Assembly: GCF_002165135.1 (NCBI RefSeq)
Contig: NZ_NFZQ01000010.1
Coordinates: 62,001-126,000, forward strand
Length of the DNA: 64,000 nucleotides
Direction of reading: 5' to 3'
DNA from: Pseudomonas sp. SID14000
GTDB lineage: Bacteria > Pseudomonadota > Gammaproteobacteria > Pseudomonadales > Pseudomonadaceae
Part shown: piece by piece, positions 38,318-46,508 of the stretch
Layout of the letters: each line of letters starts with the position of its first letter
Numbering within the stretch: position 1 is the first letter of the stretch
Made by a program: the position numbers and the translations under genes
Notes under the pieces: generated by a model
Database searches by the model: none
Told to the model about the DNA's origin: nothing
Seen by the model: only the letters and a program-made list of their open reading frames with translations

Positions 38318-38346
38318 GCGCTTGGTAACCGTTTGTTACCAAGCGC
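38318..38346. promoter_or_regulatory. Perfect 12 bp dyad between the BASS and Dyp genes
   Basis: GCGCTTGGTAAC and GTTACCAAGCGC are exact inverted repeats, with a five-base spacer. The dyad lies 72 bp before the BASS start and 83 bp before the Dyp start, so it could be a shared operator; there is no U tract for a terminator. Confidence 0.55.
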
Positions 38347-38429
38347 AGCGGCTAGCGAGGCTGCATGCCGCGTTGCAGTGGGCCTATGGGCGCAGTAGCA
38401 TTCCCGTTTTAACCGAGGATTAGCCTGTC

Positions 38430-39293
38430 ATGCCGTTCCAGCAAGGTCTGCTTGCCACCCCGGTGCCGGCCCACGCCCGTCACCTGTTCTTCACCCTGCA
38501 ATCGCCCGAGGCACTGCCTGCCGCCCTGGATGCCTTGCTGCCGCAGGTCGATGGCAAACAGCTGATCCTGGGTATTGGCGCCCCGCTGGCCAGGGCCCTG
38601 GGCCGTGAAATACCTGGCTTGCGCGCTTTTCCGCAGCTGGATGCTGCCGTGGAGAACCCCAGCACCCAACACGCCTTGTGGCTGTGGCTGCGTGGCAACG
38701 AGCGCGGCGACCTGCTGCTGCATGCCCAGGCCCTGGAGCTGGCGCTGGCACCGGCCCTGCGCCTGGCCGATAGCGTCGACGGTTTCCTGCACCGTGGCGG
38801 CCATGACCTGACCGGCTATGAAGACGGGACCGAAAACCCGGTGGACGAAAAGGCCGTGCAGGCGGCCATTGCCGCTGACGGTTCCAGCTTTGCCGCGTTC
38901 CAGCTGTGGAAGCACGACCTGGAGTACTTCAAGTCGCTGCCCCAGGACGACCAGGACAACATCATCGGGCGCCGCCTGAGCGACAACGAAGAACTCGACG
39001 ATGCCCCTGAGTCCGCCCATGTCAAGCGAACGGCCCAGGAAAGCTTCGACCCAGAAGCGTTCATCGTCCGTCGCTCGGTAGCCTGGGCAGACCACCGTGG
39101 CGCAGGCCTGGCCTTCGTGGCCCTGGGCTACAGCTTCGATGCGTTCGAAGTGCAGCTGCGGCGCATGAGCGGCCTGGAGGACGGCATCATCGACGGCCTG
39201 TACCGCTTCAGCCGGCCACTGACCGGTGGTTACTACTGGTGCCCACCCATGAACGAGGCCGGTGCCGACCTGAGCCACCTGCTGCAGGCCTGA
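38430..39293 (+). CDS. Dyp-type haem peroxidase
   Basis: A 287-residue peroxidase. The family-defining distal Asp lies in GYEDGTENPVD; the proximal haem His is probably in ESAHVKRT, and GYYWCPPM is near the C-terminus. No signal peptide, so it is cytosolic (YfeX/class B like). It oxidises dyes and haem-like compounds with H2O2. Encoded divergently from the BASS transporter. Confidence 0.9.
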   Translation: MPFQQGLLATPVPAHARHLFFTLQSPEALPAALDALLPQVDGKQLILGIGAPLARALGREIPGLRAFPQLDAAVENPSTQHALWLWLRGNERGDLLLHAQALELALAPALRLADSVDGFLHRGGHDLTGYEDGTENPVDEKAVQAAIAADGSSFAAFQLWKHDLEYFKSLPQDDQDNIIGRRLSDNEELDDAPESAHVKRTAQESFDPEAFIVRRSVAWADHRGAGLAFVALGYSFDAFEVQLRRMSGLEDGIIDGLYRFSRPLTGGYYWCPPMNEAGADLSHLLQA

Positions 39294-39382
39294 CCGCTAA
39301 ACATCCAGATACAGAAACACCGGCTACAGCGGAGCACAGCAGCTAGCCTTGAAAGTTTCCGCTTCATGACGGGAGCTTTTCC

Positions 39383-40291
39383 ATGTATGCACGTCGTGAC
39401 GTCCTGCGCGCGGGTGCCACCTTGGGCTTGCTGGCCGCCAGCCCCTGGTTGCACGCCGCTGCCCCGGTGGGTTTGCTGACCCGCAAAGTGCCGACCACCG
39501 GTGAAGCGCTGCCGGTGATCGGTGCCGGTACCTCCGGCAGTTTTGAAGTGGAAGCCGGCTCGGCCCAGTACCAGCAGCTGAAAGTTGTACTGAAGGCGTT
39601 CTTCGAAGGCGGTGCCCGGGTCATCGACACCTCGCCCAACTACGGCGGCGCCGACAGCATTCTCGGCCAGTTACTGGAAGAGGGCGGCTGGCACCGGCAG
39701 TGCTTCATTGCCACCAAGATCGCCGCCGACAGCCGGGCAGACGCCGAAGCGCAATGGGCCGGCAGCCTCAAGAGCCTGCGTACCGACAAGGTCGACTTGC
39801 TGCAGATCCACAACCTGCGCGACTGGCAGACCCAGCTGCCCTATGCCCGCGAATTGAAGCAGCAGGGCAAGACCCGCTATGTCGGCATCACCCATTACCT
39901 GAACAGTGGCCAGGACGAGGTCGCCCGCATCGTGCGCAGCGAACCGCTGGACTTCATCCAGATCAACTACTCGGTCAATGCCCCCGACGCCGCCCGCGAA
40001 CTGCTGCCGCTGTGCCAGGACAAGGGCGTGGCCGTGCTGATCAACCGGGCATTCGACGATGGCCGCCTGTTCGCCCGGGTAAAGGACCAGGCCTTGCCCG
40101 GCTGGGCCGCAGAGGCGGGTATCGGCAGCTGGGCGCAGCTGTTTCTCAAGTTCGCCATCAGCCACCCGGCGGTGACCACGGTTATCCCCGCAACCAGCCG
40201 GCCTGAGCGCCAACTTGACCAGCTCAAGGCCGGGTTCGGGCCGTTGCTGACCCAGGCGCAGCAACAGGCGCTGATCAAGCAGTTTGCCTGA
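39383..40291 (+). CDS. Tat-exported aldo/keto reductase
   Basis: A 302-residue TIM-barrel oxidoreductase. The N-terminus MYARRDVLRAGATLGLLAA is a twin-arginine signal, ending near LHAAAP. Catalytic Asp and Tyr lie in VIDTSPNYGGAD, Lys in ATKIA and His in LQIHNLRD. Periplasmic location is unusual for an NADPH enzyme and may use another cofactor. It precedes the MFS gene by four bases. Confidence 0.85.
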   Translation: MYARRDVLRAGATLGLLAASPWLHAAAPVGLLTRKVPTTGEALPVIGAGTSGSFEVEAGSAQYQQLKVVLKAFFEGGARVIDTSPNYGGADSILGQLLEEGGWHRQCFIATKIAADSRADAEAQWAGSLKSLRTDKVDLLQIHNLRDWQTQLPYARELKQQGKTRYVGITHYLNSGQDEVARIVRSEPLDFIQINYSVNAPDAARELLPLCQDKGVAVLINRAFDDGRLFARVKDQALPGWAAEAGIGSWAQLFLKFAISHPAVTTVIPATSRPERQLDQLKAGFGPLLTQAQQQALIKQFA

Positions 40292-40295
40292 CACC

Positions 40296-41579
40296 ATGGC
40301 AGCCTGGCGGCGGCGCCTGGACCAGGGGCTGAACATCCAGCCCGGCGAAGAGCCAGCGGTGGTCGCCGGGCTGCTGCTGTTCTACCTGTTGTTCACTGGC
40401 TACTTCATGTTGCGCCCAGTGCGCGAAACCATGGGCATTGCCGGCGGCGTGGACAACCTGCAGTGGCTGTTCACCGGCACCTTCATCGCCACCCTGGCGT
40501 GCCTGCCGTTGTTTGGCTGGCTGGCCTCCAAGGTGCAGCGGCGGCACATTTTGCCCTGGACCTACGGCTTTTTCGCCAGCAACCTGCTGCTGTTCGCCGT
40601 ACTGTTTGCCCGTTATCCGCAAGCCTCATGGACGGCCCGAGCCTTCTATATCTGGTTGTCGGTGTTCAATTTGCTAAGCATCTCGCTGGCCTGGAGCGTG
40701 CTCGCCGACCTGTTTTCTACCGCGCAGGGCAAGCGCCTGTTCGGCCTGCTGGCTGCCGGGGCCAGCCTGGGCGGGCTCAGTGGTCCCATCCTTGGCACGC
40801 TGCTGGTTGCGCCGCTAGGCCATGCTGGATTGCTGGTGCTGGCCGGGGCTTTTCTGCTGGGTAGCATCGGCGCGACGCTGTTTCTGCAATGCTGGCGAAC
40901 GCGCCATCCACTGCCGACCCAAGCCGAGCGGCCGGGGTCCCGGCCATTGGGCGGCAACCCGTTTGCCGGTGCCACTGCCGTACTTCGCTCGCCCTACCTG
41001 CTGGGCATTGCCCTGTTCGTGGTGTTGCTCGCCAGTGTCAGCACCTTCCTGTATTTCGAACAGGCGCGCATCGTCAGCGAAACCTTCACGGCGCCTACTC
41101 GGCAAACCCAGGTGTTCGGCCTGATCGACACCGTGGTACAGGCCCTGGCCATCCTCACCCAGGTGTTCCTCACCGGTCGCCTGGCCCGCCGGCTGGGGGT
41201 GGGCGTGCTGCTGGTGGCGGTTCCGCTGGTGATGGCCGCCGGTTTCCTGTGGCTGGCACTGGCCCCGGTGTTCGCGGTGCTCGTGGTGGTGATGGTGGTG
41301 CGCCGGGCCGGTGAGTATGCGTTGGTGCGGCCGGGGCGAGAGATGCTGTTCACCGTGCTGTCTGCCGAAGACAAGTACAAGGCCAAGAACTTCATCGACA
41401 CTGTGGTCTACCGCGGCGGCGACGCGCTCAGCGGCTGGGTCAAGCGGGGGTTGGACGTGATGGGCGAGCACCCCCAGCTGGCGATGCTGATCGGTACGCT
41501 GATTGCCTTGGTCTGGGCCGTGACCGGAGGTTGGCTGGGCAGGCGACACGCGCACCTGGATAGCACATCGCGCGACTGA
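40296..41579 (+). CDS. MFS-like carrier
   Basis: A 427-residue transporter with 12 hydrophobic segments. LLFYLLFTGYFMLRPVRETM and LFGLLAAGASLGGLSGPILG resemble an MFS subgroup that includes nucleotide-translocase-like proteins. Substrate unknown. The ATG at 40296 (MAAWRRRLDQGLNIQPGEEP) was chosen over a TTG at 40284 that overlaps the aldo/keto reductase stop. The pair probably forms one operon. Confidence 0.75.
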   Translation: MAAWRRRLDQGLNIQPGEEPAVVAGLLLFYLLFTGYFMLRPVRETMGIAGGVDNLQWLFTGTFIATLACLPLFGWLASKVQRRHILPWTYGFFASNLLLFAVLFARYPQASWTARAFYIWLSVFNLLSISLAWSVLADLFSTAQGKRLFGLLAAGASLGGLSGPILGTLLVAPLGHAGLLVLAGAFLLGSIGATLFLQCWRTRHPLPTQAERPGSRPLGGNPFAGATAVLRSPYLLGIALFVVLLASVSTFLYFEQARIVSETFTAPTRQTQVFGLIDTVVQALAILTQVFLTGRLARRLGVGVLLVAVPLVMAAGFLWLALAPVFAVLVVVMVVRRAGEYALVRPGREMLFTVLSAEDKYKAKNFIDTVVYRGGDALSGWVKRGLDVMGEHPQLAMLIGTLIALVWAVTGGWLGRRHAHLDSTSRD

Positions 41580-41727
41580 CAGGCGCGCCAAATATGCTGG
41601 TGTCGCTTATTTAATGCCACTGGTCCGAACGCTTCGCATTAAACCGAATCCACCGAAATGGCCGAACTCCCAACAGGTGTACGGCAGGTAATGCCGTGCA
41701 TTCCGAAGTCATACGAGGTTTAAGACC

Positions 41728-41904
41728 ATGGCCAACAAAGAGAACAGCCGCACCGGCAACCAGCAGGGCAGCCAGGGTGGCAACAAGAACCCTGGCAACT
41801 TTGCCAATGACCGCGAAAAAGCCTCCGAAGCTGGGCGCAAGGGCGGCCAGCAATCCGGTGGTGGCCGTACCAGCGAATCGGGCCGCAAGGGCGGCCGTTC
41901 GTAA
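41728..41904 (+). CDS. Small KGG-repeat stress protein (YciG-like)
   Basis: A 58-residue very hydrophilic protein with two GRKGG motifs (ASEAGRKGGQQSGG and SESGRKGGRS), the KGG stress-protein repeats. These proteins are typically RpoS-controlled and linked to stress and motility. GAGG at 41714 is the ribosome site. It ends at a strong terminator. Confidence 0.85.
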   Translation: MANKENSRTGNQQGSQGGNKNPGNFANDREKASEAGRKGGQQSGGGRTSESGRKGGRS

Positions 41905-41913
41905 GTGAGGCTA

Positions 41914-41946
41914 CGCAGTGCCCGGGTGATCGGGCACTGCGATTTT
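41914..41946 (+). terminator. Strong terminator after the KGG gene
   Basis: CGCAGTGCCCG-GGTGAT-CGGGCACTGCG (11 bp perfect stem) followed by ATTTT. It ends 19 bases before the lipoprotein start, so it separates the KGG gene from the next operon or acts as an attenuator for it. Confidence 0.85.
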
Positions 41947-41964
41947 GCACAGAAGGAGAACCCC

Positions 41965-42162
41965 ATGCGATTGATCCCTCTGATAGCTCTGGTGGGCACG
42001 CTTGGCTTGCTGGGCGGCTGTTTTGACCGGGACAACGACCACCCGGCGAAGGATGCCGACCAAAGCAAACCCTCGCTGCAGATGCAGCAACCCGACGACA
42101 GACCTGCTCCACAACCTGCGCCAGACCCTGAGCCGATGCCCGGCCAGAAACCCAGCCAATAA
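41965..42162 (+). CDS. Small lipoprotein
   Basis: A 65-residue protein with a lipoprotein signal and lipobox LLGGC (Cys at about residue 19). The mature part is short and rich in Pro, Asp and Gln. GAAGGAGA gives a strong ribosome site. It lies 19 bp before the diiron protein gene. Its function is unknown; it could anchor something in the envelope. Confidence 0.75.
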   Translation: MRLIPLIALVGTLGLLGGCFDRDNDHPAKDADQSKPSLQMQQPDDRPAPQPAPDPEPMPGQKPSQ

Positions 42163-42181
42163 AACGGACAAGGACTACGGC

Positions 42182-43516
42182 ATGACGGTAATGACCCGCA
42201 AGACCGGCGCGGTGATACCGGCTTCGGCAAATGGGCCGAGCCTGAAGGAGCGTTACCACAAGTTGCTCGTGGACCACGACACCACGAGCACAGCGTGGCT
42301 GAGCGAACAATTGGCACGCGCGCAGCGTTTGCCGGATGACCTGCCTGCCGATCCTGCTCAGCTGCAAGCCTGGAGCGCTTGCCATGCAAGCCAGGTAGCC
42401 GAAGCCTATGCCAGTTACCTCGAACAACGCCGCCAAGGCGCACCGCGGCGCTATTTTGCCAACCGCGCCCAGGCTTTGTGGTTCCTGCAACAAGTGGCGC
42501 CCACCAAGGCAGTGGACGGAGCATGGCTGCACAGTACCTTGCGACACTGGGGCGATCCGCGCTATCACGGCCTGATTCGCACCTACATGGAGGAGCTGGG
42601 CGGCGGTGATCCGCGCTGCAACCATGTGCTGATCTACCAACGGTTGTTGAGCCGGCTGGGTTGCCTGGGTTTGCCTGAACTGGACGACCAGCGTTACCTG
42701 CAAGGCGCCTTGCAGTTGGCATTGGGGCGTCATGGCGATGATTTTCTTCCCGAAGTGATCGGCTATAACCTGGGCTATGAACAGCCACCGTTGCATTTGC
42801 TGATTACCACCTATGAGCTAGCGGAAATGGGCATCGATGGCCATTATTTCCAGCTTCACGTGACCATCGATAACGCGGCCAGCGGGCATGCGCATCTGTC
42901 CATCCAGGCGCTACGCCAACTCTGCCCGGTCGACGACGCTGGCCGGTTCTACCAGCGGGTGCGCAGTGGGTACCGCTTGAACGACCTGGGGCTTGATACA
43001 CCCAGCCTGATCAGCAGCTTCGATCTTGAATCCGAGTTGTTGTCTGCACTGGAGTACAAGCGCAATTTTGGCCAGTTCATGCATTCCGACCATTGCCGCT
43101 TGCAAAAGCGCACCATCAACCAATGGCTGGCCGAGCCCGGGGCCATGCCCGCGTTTCTGCAGGCCCTGCAGGCGCAGGGCTGGATCCGCCGTGGTGAGGC
43201 TCCCGCCAACAGCCGCTGGTGGGCGCTCATCGACGGCCCGTCGGCACCGATGCATGGCGTGTTCACCGCGTATGAAAAACAACTATGGCACGACTGGATC
43301 GCGGCAGGCTGGCAAGCCCGGGGTCGCCGCGTGCTGCCTGGCAGCTGGGAGGTGCAAGTGCAATCGGATGATGCGCTTGCGACTCCTGCCCCGGAGGCCG
43401 ATATCGAGACCTTGATCGACACGATGGCCGGTAACCGCCATGCAACACCGGAAGGCTTGCTGGCCACTCGGCGCTACTTGCGTGCTACCGGCCTTATCCA
43501 GGAGATGACCCGCTGA
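42182..43516 (+). CDS. Heme-oxygenase-like diiron protein (HDO family)
   Basis: A 444-residue protein of the iron-containing redox enzyme family (Haem_oxygenas_2 fold). The helical core shows LPEVIGYNLGYEQPPLHLL at about 189-207, then the ligand helices ELAEMGIDGHYFQLHVTIDN at about 212-231 and a nearby GHAHLS. The Glu, His and Asp residues are placed as in diiron oxidases that cleave or N-oxidise amino-acid-derived substrates. An N-terminal extension precedes the core and a roughly 170-residue extension follows it. Its stop overlaps the methyltransferase start (TGATG). Reaction unknown. Confidence 0.7.
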   Translation: MTVMTRKTGAVIPASANGPSLKERYHKLLVDHDTTSTAWLSEQLARAQRLPDDLPADPAQLQAWSACHASQVAEAYASYLEQRRQGAPRRYFANRAQALWFLQQVAPTKAVDGAWLHSTLRHWGDPRYHGLIRTYMEELGGGDPRCNHVLIYQRLLSRLGCLGLPELDDQRYLQGALQLALGRHGDDFLPEVIGYNLGYEQPPLHLLITTYELAEMGIDGHYFQLHVTIDNAASGHAHLSIQALRQLCPVDDAGRFYQRVRSGYRLNDLGLDTPSLISSFDLESELLSALEYKRNFGQFMHSDHCRLQKRTINQWLAEPGAMPAFLQALQAQGWIRRGEAPANSRWWALIDGPSAPMHGVFTAYEKQLWHDWIAAGWQARGRRVLPGSWEVQVQSDDALATPAPEADIETLIDTMAGNRHATPEGLLATRRYLRATGLIQEMTR

Positions 43517-44469
43517 TGCTGCTCGATCCGCAACAGATCCAGGCTGACCAGGCATTGCTGCAATTGGGCAGGCGCCTGCTCGCCGACGGCTACCGCTTCA
43601 CCTGCGTCACCCCGGCAACCCATGCTCGCGTGAATGCGCGCCCGGAAGCTGGGCAGGCCAGGACAGTGCGCGATGTGTTCGGTTGGAACCGTCCGTTCCG
43701 TTCGTCATTGGTTTCTGCCGATGAGCTTGATCAGATGCGGCAGGCCCAGGTACTCGAGGAGCACAGTGATTTGCTGATCAGCAGCGTGCGCTGGTCCACG
43801 CTCGACGACCTGCTGCTGGTGCACTCTGCGTACCCCACCCAACAATCCGACGCGGTGTTTTTCGGCCCCGACAGTTACCGGTTCGCCCAGGTCATACATG
43901 ATCACCTGCAACGCACCCCAAAGCGCGTCGAGCATGCCGTGGATATCGGTTGCGGCACGGGTGTCGGCGCCTTGCTGATTGCCCGGGCGGCGCCTCATGC
44001 CCAGGTCAGCGCCGTGGATATCAACCCGCTCGCGCTGCGTTACACCGCGATCAACGCGGCGTTGGCAGGCCTGAGCAATGTGTCCGTGGAACCGAGTGAC
44101 CTGCTCGGTGGCATTATCGGGCTGTTCGACCTTATCGTTGCCAACCCGCCATACATGCTCGATGCCAGCGAACGTACCTATCGACATGGCGGCGGTTCGC
44201 TTGGCGCGCAGCTTTCGCTGCGGATCGTCGAACAAGCCTGCGAGCGGCTCGGCTCAGGGGGCTCGCTACTGTTGTATACCGGAGTGGCGATAATCGAAGG
44301 CCGGGACGCCTTGCTCGAAGCCATCCGCCTGCGCCTGGCAGGCCCGGAATGGTCCTGGGTGTATCGGGAAATCGACCCGGACGTGTTTGGCGAGCAACTG
44401 AACGAACCCGGGTACGAGCAGGTCGAGCGCATCGCTGCGGTGGTGCTCACAGTTACCCGCAACAGCTGA
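43516..44469 (+). CDS. SAM-dependent methyltransferase with NPPY motif
   Basis: A 317-residue class I methyltransferase. Motif I is DIGCGTGVGALLIARAAP (about residue 143), and the NPPYM motif (about 209) is the mark of N-methylation of amide or amino nitrogen in PrmC/HemK-like and adenine methyltransferases. The N-terminal 130 residues are a separate domain unlike PrmC. Translation is coupled to the diiron gene. It probably methylates a nitrogen in a small molecule or protein; the target is not shown. Confidence 0.82.
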   Translation: MLLDPQQIQADQALLQLGRRLLADGYRFTCVTPATHARVNARPEAGQARTVRDVFGWNRPFRSSLVSADELDQMRQAQVLEEHSDLLISSVRWSTLDDLLLVHSAYPTQQSDAVFFGPDSYRFAQVIHDHLQRTPKRVEHAVDIGCGTGVGALLIARAAPHAQVSAVDINPLALRYTAINAALAGLSNVSVEPSDLLGGIIGLFDLIVANPPYMLDASERTYRHGGGSLGAQLSLRIVEQACERLGSGGSLLLYTGVAIIEGRDALLEAIRLRLAGPEWSWVYREIDPDVFGEQLNEPGYEQVERIAAVVLTVTRNS

Positions 44470-44475
44470 GGCAGC

Positions 44476-45582
44476 ATGGCCCGCTCCTGCACGTTCGGCA
44501 TCGAGGAAGAATACCTGCTGGTGAACCTGGGCACCGGGCAGGTGCCAGCCACACCTTCGCCAGCCGTGATCGGGCGTTGCCGGGAGGCGTTGGGCCAGTA
44601 TTTTGCCCAGGAAATGTTCCGCAGCCAGATCGAAGTGGCCTCACCGGTGTTCGCCAACCTGTCCGAGGCACGCGAATTCTTCCAGTACAGCCGCCAGAGG
44701 CTGCGCACAACGCTGGCAGAAGAGGGTATGGGCCTGTACGGTGCGGCAAGCCACCCCACTGCCGCCTGGCTGCGGCAGAAACCTGCTGCGCCGGCGCATT
44801 ACCGGCAACTGTTCGCGGACTACCGGCATGTGGCGCGGCGCAGCCTGCTCAACGGCCTGCATGTGCACGTGGGCGTACCGCCAGGCTGCGACCGAATGCA
44901 AGTGATCAACCGCGTACTGGGCTGGCTGCCCCTGTTGCTGGTGCTGAGTACGTCATCCCCGCTGTGGGTGGGCCAGCATACCGGTTACATGAGCTACCGG
45001 CGGGTGATTTGCGGAGAGTGGCCGCACATGGGGTTGCCCGAGCCCTTGCCCGACTGGGCCGCCTACGAACGCTACCGCGCCTTGCTGCAACGCACTGGTT
45101 CGCTGGCTGTGGACGGTGACTTCTGGTGGGCGATCCGGCCTTCGCGGCGCTTCCCGACGGTCGAGCTGCGCATCTGCGATGGCTGCCCGCAACTGGAGGA
45201 CGCGCTGTGTATCGCGGCGTTGTTTCGCCACCTGGTCGAGCACAGCATCACATCCCGGCACGACCTGGCAGCCAGCAACCGCGAGCTGCGCTGGGTCGCC
45301 CAGGAAAACTACTGGCGCGCCATGCGTCACGGGCGCCAAGGCGAGTTCATCGGCCTGCATGAGCAACGGCCGGTTACGGCCGAGGGTTGGCTGGCCCAGT
45401 TGCAGGAGCTCTTGCCAATCGACACCGCAGATGCCGAACGCGTCTTTTACCATGCTCAACACCTGCTGCGCGAAGGCACCCATGCCGACCAGCAACTGCA
45501 ATGCCTGGCCCAGGCCCGCGCCGCCGGCCTGGGCAGGGCGCAGGCGTTGCAAGCCGTAGTGGCCGTCGGGGCTTGCAATTAG
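44476..45582 (+). CDS. ybdK: YbdK-type carboxylate-amine ligase (GCS2 family)
   Basis: A 368-residue enzyme of the glutamate-cysteine ligase 2 family. FGIEEEYLLVN near the N-terminus, NGLHVHVGV and RFPTVELRICDG carry the ATP, metal and glutamate-type residues. Members join a carboxylate to an amine with ATP, forming amide or gamma-glutamyl bonds; few have defined substrates. It starts six bases after the methyltransferase, so all three are one operon. Confidence 0.85.
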   Translation: MARSCTFGIEEEYLLVNLGTGQVPATPSPAVIGRCREALGQYFAQEMFRSQIEVASPVFANLSEAREFFQYSRQRLRTTLAEEGMGLYGAASHPTAAWLRQKPAAPAHYRQLFADYRHVARRSLLNGLHVHVGVPPGCDRMQVINRVLGWLPLLLVLSTSSPLWVGQHTGYMSYRRVICGEWPHMGLPEPLPDWAAYERYRALLQRTGSLAVDGDFWWAIRPSRRFPTVELRICDGCPQLEDALCIAALFRHLVEHSITSRHDLAASNRELRWVAQENYWRAMRHGRQGEFIGLHEQRPVTAEGWLAQLQELLPIDTADAERVFYHAQHLLREGTHADQQLQCLAQARAAGLGRAQALQAVVAVGACN

Positions 45583-45638
45583 CCGGAGTTAGCCGAAAAT
45601 GGCTGCGCCTTTCGCAGCCACTCGGAACCATCTGCTCC

Positions 45639-46226
45639 ATGATGCTGATCAAGCAATTCCCCGACATTTCCCTGGACGACACGCTGTTTGTCTTCGCCCT
45701 CGAAGCCGAAGCCGGTGATGTATTCGCTGACGTCAACACCGTGTTCACCGGCATCGGCAAGGTCAATGCCGCCATCGCCCTGACCAAGGCCATTGCCGCG
45801 CGCAGGCCCAGGCTGATCGTCAACCTCGGCTCGGCCGGCAGCCAGCGCCATGGCAAGGGCGAAGTGGTGTGCTGCACCCGCTTCGTGCAGCGCGACATGG
45901 ACGTGACACCGCTGGGCTTCGCCCGCTACCAGACGCCCTTGTCGGATATCCCGGTAGTGGTGGAGCATGGGGCACAGATTCCCGGTCTGGCCCTGGAAAC
46001 CTGCGGCAGTGGCGACAGCTTCGAGGTAAACCATGGCGATGCACCTTATGACGTGGTCGACATGGAAGCCTACGTGCTGGCGCTGATCGCGCGAAGCGAA
46101 GGCATCCCGTTCGTGTGCCTGAAGTACATTTCCGATGATGCCGGCAGTGACGCGGCACAGGATTGGGCGGTGCAGGTGCACCTGGCGGCCGAATCTTTCA
46201 GGCGGTTGCTGTTCAGCCACTTGTAA
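45639..46226 (+). CDS. MTA/SAH nucleosidase-like phosphorylase
   Basis: A 195-residue nucleoside phosphorylase-fold protein. FALEAEAGD, FTGIGKVNAAIALTKAI, VNLGSAG, DVVDMEAYVLALIA (the catalytic ME) and YISDDAGSDAA are typical of methylthioadenosine/adenosylhomocysteine nucleosidases. It is somewhat shorter than Pfs/MTAN. It lies 56 bp after ybdK on the same strand; a hairpin (TGGCTGCG...CGCAGCCA, near 45600-45620) separates them. It may clear SAH from the methyltransferase. Confidence 0.75.
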   Translation: MMLIKQFPDISLDDTLFVFALEAEAGDVFADVNTVFTGIGKVNAAIALTKAIAARRPRLIVNLGSAGSQRHGKGEVVCCTRFVQRDMDVTPLGFARYQTPLSDIPVVVEHGAQIPGLALETCGSGDSFEVNHGDAPYDVVDMEAYVLALIARSEGIPFVCLKYISDDAGSDAAQDWAVQVHLAAESFRRLLFSHL

Positions 46227-46321
46227 CCGCTGGACAAACCATCGCCGGGTCATGTCTTGAAAGGTACCTTGGTTCTGATATTCGGTCCTTGGAACTCGGG
46301 CATACGGGACTAGTCTTAATA

Positions 46322-46340
46322 TGTGGGAATATTTCCCACA
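46322..46340. promoter_or_regulatory. Dyad upstream of the repeat-rich exported protein
   Basis: TGTGGGAATATTTCCCACA is a perfect inverted repeat (8 bp arms, 3 bp centre), 168 bp before the gene. It stands in a 282 bp gap that is otherwise without a recognisable gene. Confidence 0.5.
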
Positions 46341-46508
46341 CAACTATGCTGACTGGCTCTGAAGGATCTTGCGAAAACCGCAGCCGCTTGTTGATGCTGC
46401 ACATCTATGACCGCGCCGGTTGGCTGGCCGCTCCATGGGCGGTTGCGAACTCATTGGTCAGTGCGTTCGATACGGAGATGACGACGCAACTCCAAGCGGA
46501 GGTGCATC

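Noticed and set aside
41611..42788. Long minus-strand ORFs over the KGG and lipoprotein region
   Set aside because: The plus-strand genes have proper ribosome sites, a terminator and recognisable motifs; the minus readings are shadows.
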